NCBI GenBank assembly: GCA_011800155.1
Contig: CM022368.1
Location: 3,410,001 to 3,474,000, forward strand
Length of the DNA: 64,000 nucleotides
Direction of reading: 5' to 3'
From: Flammulina velutipes
Lineage: Eukaryota > Basidiomycota > Agaricomycetes > Agaricales > Physalacriaceae
Shown: one piece after another, positions 12,901 through 25,138 of the stretch
Layout: every line of letters starts with the position of its first letter
Numbering within the stretch: the first letter of the stretch is position 1
Position numbers and translations under genes: made by a program
Notes under the pieces: model-generated
Told to the model about the DNA's origin: nothing
The model's database searches: none
The model's input: only the letters and a program-made list of their open reading frames with translations

Positions 12901-14510
12901 GCCACACTCACTATCACGCTGAATGGGATCATGGGCGATACCGCTAAGCATGGTGAACTTGGACGTCTCGTCTAACCCGAATCTTTCGCCCATCCAGGGG
13001 AAGAAGTGGGTTAAACTATAGTGGCGGCCGCGTACGCCCTTGGGTATTCCTGTACTTCCGCTCGTAAATGATAGGGTCCCCACACTGTCTGGACCCAGAG
13101 TGACATTCGGATCGGTGTCACCTAGGTTGCTCAACGTGTGAAGGACATCGACGTTATCCGCGCCCATACCTCCCAAGATCTGCCCATCGGACATAACCTC
13201 GAGACCTGGAACCTCAACTCGAATTTTGAGCTCTGTTGACAAGAATTCGCGGACTGACGGGTTGATAACGCCTGCGCCCTTTAGTACTACCAAAGCACGC
13301 GGCTGTGCGACACGGAGGTATATGGTCTGTCGAGAAGCTGGGTAGGCAGGATCTGACTATCTGTGGTTAATAATGAAGACATGAATCACACCGGAGGATT
13401 CTTACCTATAACCGAGAAAGTTGCACCAGCCTTCAAAACTGCCATCACGGCCACGACGAGATCAACGCTTCGATGTGCATAGACCATAACAACTTCCTCA
13501 CGCTGTACACCGTTCTTGATAAGGTGATGAGCAAGGACGTTTGAAGCGCGTCTGATTGCTCCGTAGGAGAACACACGCTTTCCTTGCGGTTGACCGAGTG
13601 ATGCAGCTGGGATGGTCTGAACAACGCAAGGTCGGTCAGGCCACTGTTGTGCATTGCGAGAGAAGACGTCGGTAATGGCGCCCTTCCAATCGCACCAGTT
13701 GAGGTCAGCCGTGGGATTAGGGAGTTTTTGGCGTTGTGCAGGCGTCAACAATGGGACGGCTCCCACTAGGGTGACTGGGTTGGAGGAGACTTTTTTGAGA
13801 AGTACAGTGAGCTGGTCAACTATTGTTGTAATTCTGGAATGGGAGAAGAAAAGGGAGTTGTAGAGGATGCGTAATGATATTCGGGGAGCGATCGACGCGC
13901 GAGATGAAGCAGGAGGACGCGTCACGAACACGGTCAAGTCGGATGTTAGACTGGTGGATCTTATAAAGTTGTCTTGTGGCGCATCTGTTTCGTCGAAGAA
14001 ACGGACGCGAAAGATGGGGCCCTCCATATTTTCGTCCCTGCCTTTGTACAAGGCCTTGGTGATGGCTTCGAAGGGAACGGCATCTAGTTCGGCCTCTCCT
14101 TCGATCTGCTGGACGCGGCGGACGATGCCCCAGAATGGATCTGACGGATCGACGGAAAGCCTTAGAACGAGTGGATCGCGAGCCAAAGCAGATGAAGATC
14201 CAACGACAATATCTGTGTCTCCGGTGTATCTGTGTAGGAGGACGGTAAAGGCTGCGAGAAGGAGATGGAAGGCTGAGGGCCTGCTGGTCTGATCGACGGT
14301 GTCATCCTCGTCGTCGTCTTCAATTTCGTTGTACAAAGCGAGTTTCATCAACGAGAGAGATGCATTTTCGGAGAGTTCTGCTACATGTTCGACCTCGATG
14401 AGTTTATTGGATCCCGATGGGCGGGGATAGTCCGTCGGAAGGGACATTGAAGGCAGATTTTGCAGTCTTGCCAGTACTCTGGCCAGACGAGCGTCCATAG
14501 AGTCTGCCAT
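9963..14510 (-). CDS. LYS2: L-2-aminoadipate reductase, large subunit (Lys2)
   Basis: An NRPS-like enzyme that adenylates alpha-aminoadipate, loads it on a carrier arm and reduces it with NADPH to the semialdehyde in fungal lysine synthesis. Domains in order: N-terminal condensation-like region (from [13 protein letters not shown], first in-frame ATG at 14510), adenylation domain with [31 protein letters not shown] and [13 protein letters not shown], then NPNGKIDK, the carrier motif [14 protein letters not shown] whose Ser takes the phosphopantetheine, and a Rossmann reductase with [19 protein letters not shown] and the catalytic-type [13 protein letters not shown]. The tail ends [11 protein letters not shown] at 9965. 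Short introns sit near 13294-13410, 12874-12900, 11824-11862, 10935-10992 and 10535-10585. Length, about 1,400 residues, fits the family. It shares a 92 bp divergent promoter with PFS2. Confidence 0.95.
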
Positions 14511-14602
14511 GGTGGTAAAAGTTTGACTCGAAATTGCTTCGGATGGGCGGTCCGAAGCTGGTAATGTTCTGCTGACATAATTAATACCTCTCCGCCACAA
14601 CC
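14511..14602. promoter_or_regulatory. Compact bidirectional promoter LYS2 / PFS2
   Basis: Only 92 bp separate the two divergent start codons. Inside are a TGACTC core at 14524-14529, which is the half-site of Gcn4-type bZIP factors that control amino-acid synthesis, and a perfect 7 bp inverted repeat CTTCGGA-N7-TCCGAAG at 14537-14557, which carries facing CGG/CCG triplets of the kind bound by Zn2Cys6 dimers. Binding itself is inference. Confidence 0.4.
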
Positions 14603-16793
14603 ATGGCAGAGGTTGCCCTGCCTATTCTCCTTCCGCTGAACTCGGTCCCCCGAAAACATGATATCGAATGGCAGCCAACAAAGTACCGCCTGCCGCCACA
14701 GCCACCACCTTCAGTCGACGATTCGAAAACTCCGGAAATTGTCCTCGATGGCAGACTCATAAAAAAGACACGCCCAAGAAAGACAGTCGATTATTTCGGC
14801 GGAATGGGCCGCTGGGAAACCGTGCGTCTCACGATTTGAATGCCCTCTCAAATTAATTCCTTGTTTAGCTCCGGAAAACGCGCCCAAGTGCAGGCTACAC
14901 GCCATACATGAGGACCAGTCCCCCCGAGATAATAAATGTGCGTCATTCTGTACATTTCATACAACAACATCTCACACATTGCAACAGCTCCTTCCACCCA
15001 AGGCATATCCTGATAACGCGTCCACGTCCCTCTGTACCAAGTTTGTTCACACTTCAACGAATAAAATCCGTTGTCCCGTTAACGTCGTGACGGTTCGTGG
15101 CCCACACCTTCTTCAATCTCAAAACACCAACAATCCCTTAGTGGACACCAGAAGGACGCCGTATCCTCACTGGATCCACCAGTGGCGAATTCACACTTTG
15201 GAACGGACTTACGTTCAACTTTGAAACAATTCTCCAAGCTCACGATAGTCCTATATGCACCCTTACATTCACGCATTCGGGGCACTATGTGGCGTCCGCT
15301 GACAAGAGTGGCGTCATCAAGTACTTTGAGCCCAACATGAACAACTTGACAGCGTGGCAGGGATCCAATTCCCGAGAAGCAATTCGTGGCATAAGCTTCA
15401 GCCCAGACGATCGTCGCTTCGCTACTGCCAGCGATGACTCCAGTGTCAGGATATGGTCTTTCCAGGAAAGCCGAGTAGAGAGTGTATTGAGCGGTACGAC
15501 AACAATAGCGCCCCATTTATGTTTCAGACTAATAAAAATATCAAGGTCACGGCTGGGATGTCAAATGCGCAGAATGGCACCCCACAAAAGGACTCATTGC
15601 TTCAGGAAGTAAAGACAACATGATCAAATTCTGGGACCCAAGGACAGGACAGGAATTGACCACGCTGTAAGGAAATAACGAAATAGCCCCCTTCCATTGC
15701 TCATCCATCTCTAGCCACAACCACAAAAACACCATCCAGGCGTTATCATGGTCTCCAAATGGGAATCACCTAGCGAGCGCTTCTCGGGACCAGACAGTTC
15801 GAGTATTCGACATTCGTGCCATGAAGGAATTCCGCATATGTAAAGGCCACAAGAAAGAAGTCTGCTGTAAGTAGAGCCGTCATTTCATAGTGTCCTGCTC
15901 ATCTTTTCCAAGCTATCGCGTGGCATCCCTTCAGCCCTCTCCTTGCGTCTGGCGGCTCCGAAGGCGCCATCCTTCATTGGGACATGGACGCGGACGACGT
16001 CACCCTAAACCAGCCCGTAATCGCTCCTCGAGCAACCCTCTCTGAAGCCCACGACTCCAACGTCTGGTCTATGGCCTTCCACCCGCTCGGTCATCTCCTC
16101 GTTACCGCCTCAAACGACCACACAACTCGTTTCTGGTCGCGCGAGCGCCCCGGAGACGCCAGCTCTGTGTTCACTGCAGGTGGAGAGAAACCACCTGAGA
16201 TGAACGATACCAGCGGGCAGGACGAAGACGACGATGCTATGGTACCAGGATTCAGCTATGGTGGTGGGGCTGACCCTGCTGACCCGGAAGAATGGTGGGG
16301 CAAGCAGCAAGATGACAGCTTTAGGGAAAAGTCGATAAATGGGAATGATACCTCGGCGGGCTACGATGCTGGTAGCGACGACTTCATCCCAGGGCTAGGA
16401 CCGAGCGCACCTCCACCGGTGATACCACCTCCCCGGGTTCAACATGATGATTATTATGAATCTGGACCAGATGAGTACGGTAGAAGTAGAGGTGGTGGTG
16501 GCGGTGGTGGACGAGGTGGAGGGAGGGGTGGATATGACGGTGGCGGTGGTGGTGGCCGCGGTAACTATGAGTCGGGCGGGCGAGGTGGTTATGAATCTGG
16601 AGGGCGCGGTGGCCGAAGTGACTATGATTCTGGAGGACGAGGCGGTCGAGGTGATTATGATTCTGGTGGACGGGGAGGGTATGATTCAGGCGGACGTGGA
16701 GGATACGATGGCGGCTACAACAATTCTCGAGGAGGCCGTGACGACAGAGACCGAGGTTCAGGAGGAGGGTATAACAAACGTGGTAGATATTAA
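14603..16793 (+). CDS. PFS2: Polyadenylation factor Pfs2 / WDR33-type WD40 protein with RGG tail
   Basis: A subunit of the cleavage and polyadenylation factor that recognises pre-mRNA 3' ends. The N-terminus carries the hallmark [12 protein letters not shown] just before the propeller. WD40 repeats follow: [78 protein letters not shown] and [16 protein letters not shown]. The C-terminal 110 residues or so are almost wholly RGG and Gly/Tyr/Asp/Ser repeats (16485-16790), an RNA-binding, methylatable type of tail. Several introns interrupt the N-terminal half (for example near 14820-14870, 15085-15150, 15495-15545, 15665-15735 and 15868-15912). The stop TAA is at 16791-16793, 65 bp from the stop of the convergent WD40 gene. 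Confidence 0.92.
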
Positions 16794-16857
16794 CTTGCTT
16801 TCGTTCTATGTAGCATACGTGTAGTACTTATATTAGCTGATTGAGGCAGACTTATTT

Positions 16858-18390
16858 CTAGTCATCCATCAGCTCTGCTAACTCCCTCTCCTCCTCTTCC
16901 GAAAGCGCAAACGCGTCTGGCTTGGGAGGTGCTGGTGCCTTCGGAGTATCAACTTTGGGTGTCTTTAGAGCGGGAGGAGGGTTCAACAATTCTAGATATT
17001 ACCGTGAGTTCTGCCCATTCCAGAAACTTCATACACATACCTGCCAATTTCCACTTTCTGAGAGTACCATCAAGACTCGCACTAATAATCCATGGTTCTA
17101 TACGTGTTTGCCCATCGATCGTAGTTTTCCGCATCCACAATCGCACATTTGTGACATCGTGCCAATGAGCATCGACCGCTCCCAGCAGGTCTGGTTCTTG
17201 CAAAGAAGATATGTCAAAAGAACGTATGGTATCGCCCGCGCCCGTGATGAGATAGGGCTCGATGAGGTCTGTTAGCACGATTGGGAGGAGACACCGTACG
17301 GCCGTCTGATGAGCGATGATGCGAGGGACCTTGTCAGCCTCCGACGATGAGTTGATGGATACGACCTGGACGGTATCGTCGGCAGAAGCTGTTTCTCCAT
17401 GAGCAAATTAGAATTAAAAGTGGACAGTAAGGGCTTGCCCGTCCAGAGTTGATCATTGCCGTAGTGCATCTCATTGATCCTCGTGCGATGATGGTTGAGC
17501 TCGTACTTTAAGGAAGACCTCCATCGCGGTGGAACGCTAGCGTCCTTCGTAAGAGTCCATATTTTGATGACGCCCATGGTATCACCGGTGCATAGCTCGA
17601 ACTCAGACTGCGAAATCGACTTCGCAGCCAAACATTCCACTGGTCGAGTGTGAGAGGATATGGAGCCTGCGCTGGAAAGTGGTTGTCCGTCTACGATGTT
17701 CGATAGATCCCTGGGGACCCTCAGATGTCAGTAATGAAGCTTCGAAAGCACGCTCACCAGAATCTAACGATCTTGTCCGAACTGCCAGAGATGAGCAACT
17801 TCATTTCTGGCAAGACCAGTAAAGTCTTTACGAAGTCTGTATGTGCATCCGTCGACGAGATGAGGGCTTTCGTCTGAAGACCTCAAACATATAAATTAGA
17901 TCATATGATAAGGCCCACCTCTCTATCCCATATCTTAATGCTCTACCAAATAGTCAGTACAGGGACACGAGGCAAGTACTTGACTGACAGTATCCCAGGA
18001 ACCAGATATCAAGAATTTCCGTCCTTCAGATTCAAAGAAGGCAATGCATGTTACAGGACCAGTATGTCCTCGATAAATTTGCAAGGTCTTGCCAGTCTGT
18101 GGCGCATCTTAATGCAACTGATCGCCAGCGGTAAGATGATGCAAGAACCTCCAAGTCCAGTTTTCGTATGACCGTCGTGTTCTCGGCAATCCACGCGTCG
18201 TTATCCAGTACATGCACGGAAAGCGCCTTTCCAGGCAATTGAATGGGGGATCCGATATCTTTTGTTTGTTCAGCCTTTTCTTTTCGTGACTAGATAATCG
18301 ACGTCAATGCTAGTGTCAGAATTTTTACAGTAGGCCTACGAGGTCCAGTAGGAGATGGGCCTCCGAGACCATCAAATTCGACTCATCGAC
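16858..18390 (-). CDS. WD40-repeat protein of unknown role
   Basis: The protein contains WD40 units such as ISGSSDKIVRFWDL, ELCTGDTMGVIKIWTL, LITGAGDTIRSFDI and IISASLDGTLRKWKL. After a 51 bp intron the last exon encodes a Pro/Lys-rich linker and an acidic end, ALSEEEERELAELMDD, with the stop TAG at 16858-16860. Introns are also supported near 17740, 17880-17990 and 18290-18330; the last has a clean GTAAAA...CTAG form and joins RRPT to SRKEKAEQ. The 5' end is not resolved: the frame before FDGLGGPSPTGPRRP meets a stop with no ATG, so a further short upstream exon is likely, and the right boundary is approximate. I do not recognise a specific orthologue. It is convergent with PFS2 and divergent from TFB3. 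Confidence 0.7.
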
Positions 18391-18503
18391 GCCACTCATT
18401 GTGAAAGTAAAAGGGAGATTGTGGCTGTGCAAATGGCATGCAATGACTTGAAGAAACGGACCGAAATTCCGAATTACTCTTGTAACTTGCTCTCAGGATT
18501 GCT

Positions 18504-19841
18504 ATGGCTGCACGGTCATGGCTGCAAGGAAAGACCGTGCGCAAAAACGCCACTGGATCTTCAGGCTCACGCTTGAATACGCCTCAAGTCCACAGCACGT
18601 CGAGCACAGTATTCAGCGGCGGCGTCAAGGATCCTTCAGGCAGAACCGCAGAATTCTTCGTCCGTGTCTTTAATTCCTATCTACTTCGAAGCTTACATTG
18701 CTTCAGTCAATGGATGACCAATGTCCTGTTTGCAAGAGTGACAGATATCTCAATCCCAAATTACGCCTGTTGGTTAGTTCTTGCTACCACAAAATGTACA
18801 CATTGATCCGTGCCCCACATCCACTATTAACACATTGTTTTATAGGTGCGAATCATGTATAGATCGTCTGTTTACTCTCGGACCGGCACCATGTCCTATA
18901 TGCAATACCGTTCTCAGAAAACTCGCGTTCACCCCACAAACTTTTGAAGATCTAGGCGTAGAGAAGGAGGTTGCCATTCGACGGCGGATAGCTAAAGAGT
19001 TTGTGTACATTCAAGCCTGTGGAGAATGTGCTTAACATCATTGCAGCTTTAACAAACGGCTCGAGGACTTTGACGACCTCAAATCGTACAATGATTATCT
19101 AGAAGAGGTGGAAGATATAGGTGGGCACGTCCATGATCTTAGTCTTGACCACGCGCTGACGTTTCTCCAGCCTTCAACCTTATTAATAACATCGATGTTG
19201 CCGAAACGGAGCAACGCGTCGCGTCTTATAAAGCCGCCAACGCCGCCCTCATCACATTAAACATGCAACGCGAGGAGGCCTATGCACAAGCTCTGAAAGA
19301 ACAAGAAGAATTCGAGCGGCAAGAACGTGAATATCGTGCTGCCGAAGCTGCAAAAGCGGAAGCAGATGAACGAGAGGAGAGAGAAAAGGAACGACGCGAA
19401 ATCATCGACAAACTCGAGACTAGCGATAAAGACGCCTCAAAACTCATCGCCAAGCAACGGAAGCGGGCACTGGAGCGCTCTTCCCAACGGACTACTTCAA
19501 CGATGGGCTCTGACAACTTGTCGCGACTACTGAGGACGCGTTCGAAAGCCAACACAACCATACTAGACGTACCACATGTACCGCTGCAGGACAATTGGGA
19601 CTGCTATGAAAGCAAGATAAGTCTAAAGGTGAATGGATACGATGATTTCTTCAGCGATGCTGTGAGGAAGGACAGGGAGGGCATCATGCGGGCTGGAGGT
19701 TACCGTGTTGAGGAGGCTTGGGAGCGTGCTCTGAGGTTCGCCGTAGCTGGACTGGACCTCATGCCTATATCTGACGCAGATACTAATGCATCCTTGGCAC
19801 CCTCTGTGGGCGTGGATGGAGACGCTGTGATGGCTTCATAG
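18504..19841 (+). CDS. TFB3: TFIIH / CDK-activating kinase subunit Tfb3 (MAT1)
   Basis: Splicing restores an N-terminal C3HC4 RING finger: CPVCKSDRYLNPKLRLL, then SSCYHKMCESC, then CPICN. This is followed by KLAFTPQTFEDLGVEKEV, strongly diagnostic of MAT1/Tfb3, a long charged coiled coil (about 19215-19470, rich in EEFERQEREYRAAEAAKAEA), and a hydrophobic C-terminus (WERALRFAVAGLDLMPI). The first ATG, 18504, gives a 50-residue basic leader before the RING; introns are near 18659-18704, 18794-18845, 19007-19046 and 19121-19170. In known organisms the protein bridges the CDK-activating kinase and core TFIIH in transcription initiation and repair. The stop is TAG at 19839-19841. Confidence 0.92.
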
Positions 19842-20140
19842 TGACGGTTGTATTGTATCATTTTACGCTGTATGATTGTTTTCGTAGTATTAGATATCGT
19901 TCTTATCTGCTCTGGAGGGAATTCCCGACGGACAGTGATTGAGACGCCAAATTGCTCATACTTAGGGTAAGTAACAAGTTACCTCGAGCTCTTGTCACCT
20001 ATAGTGTGGCGCACTAGGTAATAATGAAAGGGACAGCATCAAATTCCAACCGAAAAATACATTTTTACAGCGAGCTACTTTGCTTTAACGTTACAGTGCT
20101 GTCTGTGTTTACTTAACGTCTCCTCATACGTAAAGGTCTC

Positions 20141-21230
20141 TCACCCTCGGAAATTATTCTTTAATTCTCTTAGTTTGGCCATTACTGCGCTATTTGACGA
20201 CTCAGATGTAGCGCGGCTATTGAGAGCATCAAAAAAGCGACATATATAGGAAAGCTCTCCAGCTTACCGAACGGTTTCATTCTCCAGGCGCATGAAGACG
20301 TTCCACTTCTTCTCATCGCCGATACTAGTAAGTCCAGTGGTGGCCTTGTTTTCTTTCACCAGTTGACTGAGCCGTTCAATATCCTTGTTGTCAGGTTCGA
20401 TTGTCTTCGCAAAGGCTACGTTCCCCGAGGTGTATTCGTGACCATTGTAGACGACCGTTTCGTTGGGAAGTGTACCCAAGTAAGTGAGCGCGGCATCCAT
20501 CTCCTCGGATGTACCTTCGAAGAAACGACCACATCCAGCGATGAAAAGCGTGTCGCCTGTGAAGACGCCCCCGGGGTTCTCTTTCTTAATGGCATCTGTA
20601 ACGTGGTAGCAAATGGAATCCTGAGTGTGGCACGGGGTCGCGAGACATCTACGCGAAGGATCAGAACGCGTACGCAGTGTACAATCAGCTTATCGCACTT
20701 GATATTGATGTTTCCCAAAGTAAATTCGTCCTTGTCCTTGACGAGATTTGTAAGAGCAGGAATCTTGTCACTTCCGCCATAGATGGGTACACCAGGATAT
20801 GTCTTGGCCTGCAACAATCATTCAGTACGTTGCTCCCGAAAGTCAACGCAGAACATACGAATGTCTAGAAAGCAAAAGATGAGGACATGTGGGCAGGAAA
20901 TATGTATGATCGTCCTCACCTCATTCCCCCCACTGTGATCAAAATGGTGATGCGTGGTGATACCGGCGACGATCTTGACGTCTTTAGGAATAGTTAGCAG
21001 TTGGTATCAATCTGGCGCCTGACATTGCACTAACTGAGCATGCTCGCAGCGGACGAGACCTTGCCTACATCGTACGGGTCGACAGCTGCCGCCGTCTGTG
21101 AAGCCTCGTCGATGAGGAGGTAGGCGTAGTTATCGTCCCTCACTGGTACAGCTACGACTTTCATGCTTTTTCCTATGAGATTAGCGGTTTGTTTAAAGGC
21201 GACGGTGGACGCTTGACGCAGAGCCTGCAT
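20141..21230 (-). CDS. GLO2: Hydroxyacylglutathione hydrolase (glyoxalase II)
   Basis: A metallo-beta-lactamase-fold thioesterase that hydrolyses S-D-lactoylglutathione to D-lactate and glutathione, the second step of methylglyoxal detoxification. Metal ligands are visible in THHHFDHSGGNE, GDTLFIAGCGRFFEG and YNGHEYT. The end is restored by a splice near 20215-20268, giving SNSAVMAKLRELKNNFRG and the stop TGA at 20141-20143, a typical family tail. Two in-frame starts stand out: 21230 (MQALRQASTVAFKQTANLIGKS, a basic amphipathic leader like a mitochondrial presequence) and 21164 (MKVVAVPVRDDNYAYLLID), which matches the cytosolic start of the animal enzyme. A single gene may thus give both forms. 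It is divergent from the membrane protein gene. Confidence 0.92.
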
Positions 21231-21485
21231 GACATGGCATGACATAACTGATTGAACGGAATCAAATGATCGTTGTATGGCACGGCATGATCGTGGCCAC
21301 AACCTAGCGGTCCTAGCCCGCCTTAGTATAAAACAAGAACTTAAAACAAACAGACGCGTCGTCTTCCCCTTCTGATGCGTAGAGCTACCATCCAGTGCAC
21401 TTGATTTTTCTCGCCGACTCTTCTTGAGCTTGCTTCCTTCCTCATTCGCTCGAGTTGTGCAGGCCACTTTCTACTACATTCTTCT

Positions 21486-22074
21486 ATGCCCCCAATCAGA
21501 TTCAAGAAATATGCGGAAGATAGTTCATATGTACGTTTACATGCCCGTCCACTTTAGAGCCCAACTGACAGTATTTGAAGAACATTGTAAGGCGTCAGAC
21601 GGACGAGGCATCAACAGATTCAGGCTGCAAAGGTCGGTACTTCCAAATGTCCTCCTGGTATGTTTAGCGAACATCAAATCAGACATTCCAGGCTGCTTGG
21701 AGGGACCAGGATCACTAGGCTCTGGTACCACATCAGGTACAGAGATGTCCAACTCGGACACACCTCGACTGGACAAAACAAAGATTGGACTCATCATCGG
21801 CCTAACGGTCCTCGGGGCATTCGTCCTTGCAATGATCCTCTTCTTGCTGGTACGGCGTTGGCGCAGAAGACATCGCACCGCGCCGTCAGCCGAGTTTTTG
21901 CGCAACGAGAAGCCCGCGACAAAGAGACAGTTCCCGTTTCGAAGTAGTTTGATGAGCCCCGTGTCGCCTTCAGGCTTCACCAAGATTGCCAGTCGGACTA
22001 TTGTTACGCCTCCTCCAGTCCACGTCCACGACGTTACACATACACATCCTACAAGTCTTCCGCTAGCGCCTTGA
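21486..22074 (+). CDS. Single-pass membrane protein of unknown function
   Basis: The best supported part is the last exon, which encodes a Ser/Gly/Thr-rich segment, one clear transmembrane helix (IGLIIGLTVLGAFVLAMILF) followed by a stop-transfer RRWRRRHR, and a Pro/Ser-rich cytoplasmic tail ending at 22072-22074. Upstream, splice sites at about 21531-21580 and 21633-21690 join MPPIRFKKYAEDSSY (ATG 21486) to NIVRRQTDEAS and a Cys-containing stretch. The first exon is uncertain; a more upstream exon with a signal peptide is possible. The layout resembles fungal Mid2/Wsc-like surface proteins in form only; no domain was recognised. Confidence 0.5.
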
Positions 22075-22337
22075 AGTTTGATGCCTGGCGGTCATCATAA
22101 AGTTTCCGTTTATCCTATACACGTACGCCACGATCAGATGTATTATGCCAATCTCGTTACTTACCTTATTTAACATAAATTAAACTACGCACAGTTCTCT
22201 TTGGCACGGACCTAATGAGGGTTCAACGTTCAACGCTTAACGCTCGAGTCGATAACATCGTGTTACGAAAGACAGTACTATCAGTGATGAGCAATTATAG
22301 AAGTGTAGAGAATACAATACAAGTATACATGATAATG

Positions 22338-24891
22338 CTAGTCGTCAAGGATGGCCTGAACCACGCTGCCAACTCTCAGCTGTTTGAGGTCCGTATAAGT
22401 CTGCCAACTTATCAGCAACGGGGATTTTCGATCGTAGAGCCTCCTACCTGTCCAGTTCCAAGGAATATAATAGGTTGTCCTGTAACATATGTCATAGATA
22501 ATGCTGCCCCAACCTGCACACACAAAAAGGTGAGCATTTTAGATATAGTGCAGCAAAGAGAAAATTATCACCTTATCATCCACTGTATCCCACTTCGTGA
22601 CGAGCATACCATCAATGCCCCTACCCTTTCCAAGGCCTCCAGCAGCGGAGGAGAAATCCTTCAACGCTCGGTCAAACTTGGTGAGTTGGTCCACTGCTTC
22701 GTTGCCAACGAGGGCTTCACCAACGAAGATGATTTTGTCCGGATTGTTTACAGACACGAGCTAAGTTTCTGTTGAGAAAACCTACTTCTCCGGAAAAAGA
22801 GAAGATTAATACCTTCGCTAGAGCCCGCATGAGAGGCTGGAATTGAAGACTGTCAGCTACCAGCGAACCGACAACGGCGAGGTACACACCTCGTTATCCT
22901 GCATGCGTCCAGCTGTATCAATCAAAACAACGTCGAAATCATTTTCCTTCGCTACGAAAATGAGCCTAAGCTTTTTTTGAAGATGTAGAATGAATAGCTT
23001 ACCATGGTCGATTGCTTGTTTTGCTATGCCAGCGGCGTCTTTGCCGTAGCCCTTCTCAAATAATTCGACTCGGCCCTTGCTATCCGTCGCTCCGTTCATG
23101 CCGAGCATGCTTAAATTTCGAACATGAACACGTAGTTGTTCCACTGCACCGCTCCTATACTGTACGTGAGACCTAGGTAGCTCGAAGCAATTTCTAAACC
23201 CACCTGAAGGTGTCGCACGCAGCTATCAAGACGCGTAATCCATTTTGGATGAGCCAGAAGCAGACCTTTGATAGGTTCGTGCTTTTGCCTACGCCATTGA
23301 CACCAACAAAGGTGATGGAGTAGGGCATCCGTTGCTGATTAGACGCAAGAGGCGATGACAGTTTACTTCGAATCGATAACAAAAGATCCGTGGACGTCTT
23401 TGGGGTGAGAATGCGTGTGATGGAGTTGGACAGTGCCATTCGCACCGCGGAGTTTGTTGCTATATCCAACATTAAGTTATTGAAAACCGCAGGAAAGGGA
23501 GGCTCACTTTGAAAGCTGCCTACTTTCTTCCCCAACAGGGTCTCGCCTACACCCTCGCAGACCTTCTCCGAGATGTCCTTTGCTACATTCTTCTTCATGA
23601 GATGCTGCTTCATTCCTTCAAGGACAGGCTTCAAGTCAGCCTCAGTGAACGTCTTTGATCCTGTCAAGCGGGCAAATAGAGATCCCAGAGTACCAATGGA
23701 CGTCGCATCCGTATCTTCTTTCTTGCTTTTCGCAGATTGGAGAATATTCTGTATCTTGGCATCTTCCTCCTGGTCCGCCTTGCGTTTAGGCTGCCAATCA
23801 GCAACACTATACATACCGTCTTTCACGGTGCCGAGAGCAGTCTGGTCAACCAAGGAGCCAAGATCTTGCGCCACCGAATACCTATCCTCGGCCTTATCCA
23901 TGCTGTAGTCGAGACTCTCCATGTCTTGGTCGGTGGGCGCCTCGTCACCCCATTTCCGCTGGACTTTGGCCTTCGACTTTCGTTTATTTGGGGCCTCCGA
24001 GCTGCAAACACATTAAGATGGGAGAAACTAGATAGGGATGGTACCCACTCCGAGCTTTGCACACTGTCGGCGCCATGAGCAGGTGTACGTGGCCGACCAC
24101 CTCCTCGCCCACCCCTACGCCCGCCTCGGCCTCGTAGTCGAGCCTTGAGAGCTTGGACGTTTCTGGCAATCTGTTGTTCATCCAATGGCTCGTCCGTAGC
24201 CTGAGACGGAACTGATAATGATGAGTTTATTTTTGGATGTTGGGAGATGTAATACGCACGTGTGCTTTGGTCGTCAGAAGGAGGAGTTGATTCCACCTCG
24301 AGGGGTGCAGCCTTTACCGGCGCGCGCATACGAGAGCTACGGTCCTAACCCGGATAAGCACGACACAGAAATAAATGTTAGAGCTGACTCACCTTCTCTT
24401 CGAGACCTTTCAAAAGTCGCTCAAATGTTTTGTCCCATCCGTCTAAGGCCTTGGTAAAATCCCATGAGGTGAGCACCTCGCTAGCCAATGTTGCGCCATT
24501 GTTTACGGTATGCAATGATGCCACGAATGCAGTGAGAAAGGGGCGGAAAAGCTCGACGAAAAGGGTCTTCATTGATTCAAGGAGTTCGTCCACGTATGTG
24601 AGTTGAAGGATGCGCTGATACGCCACGACGAAGATGAGCTCCAGGTCATTGAAAAAGGTCCATTTCACAGCATAACCACTCTTCTCGTATGTCTCTTCCG
24701 CAGTCCGGCCTTCTATCAGAGCCTCGCGGATTAACGAGTTGACTGGAGATGCTGAGGATGCTGCTAGTTGCGATGCCTCAGGTGTGAATGACTTGGACCA
24801 TAAAACAAGTCCTCCTGAACGGAATAAATACAGCGGGATGAGCATTCTCCGAGTACACACCTTTGTGGGAAATAGAGCAGAGGTCTAGCAT
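22338..24891 (-). CDS. SRP101: Signal recognition particle receptor subunit alpha
   Basis: The GTPase that docks SRP-ribosome complexes at the ER. The true N-terminus is in a small first exon (ATG at 24891) joined by a 46 bp intron: MLDLCSISHKG then GLVLWSKSFTPEA, the classic start of the SRX domain that binds the beta subunit. A charged linker with a Gly/Arg-rich patch (RGRGGRRGGRGGGR) follows. The NG domain has the P-loop GVNGVGKSTNLSK, the G3 motif DTAGRMQDN and the G4-like TKWDTVDDK, and ends QLRVGSVVQAILDD before the TAG at 22338-22340. Introns lie near 24330-24390, 24180-24260, 24000-24045, 23470-23510, 23150-23205 and 22530-22560. Length and order fit the family. Confidence 0.95.
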
Positions 24892-25138
24892 TTTTTGAAA
24901 TAGGTATATTCACTCCTTTGGCCGCGGTAGAATCAGGAGTTTAAGGACTGACAACAGACGAGGAGGTAGTTTCGAAGATGGTTGCGGCAGAATGAAAGTT
25001 ATTAGCCGGCGGCATTTCAAAGCTTGAGTACTACGCTGTATTTATTTCATCGATACGATATATTTATACACCACAGCATAGACTATAGATAAGTGTACAT
25101 ATATTGCCAAAAGATGGACGAAGAAAAGATAGGGAGGC

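Noticed and set aside
23823..24329. 168-codon minus-strand frame with Arg/Gly runs inside the SRP receptor
   Set aside because: It is a frame-shifted reading over introns of the receptor linker; the true frame is supported by domain order.
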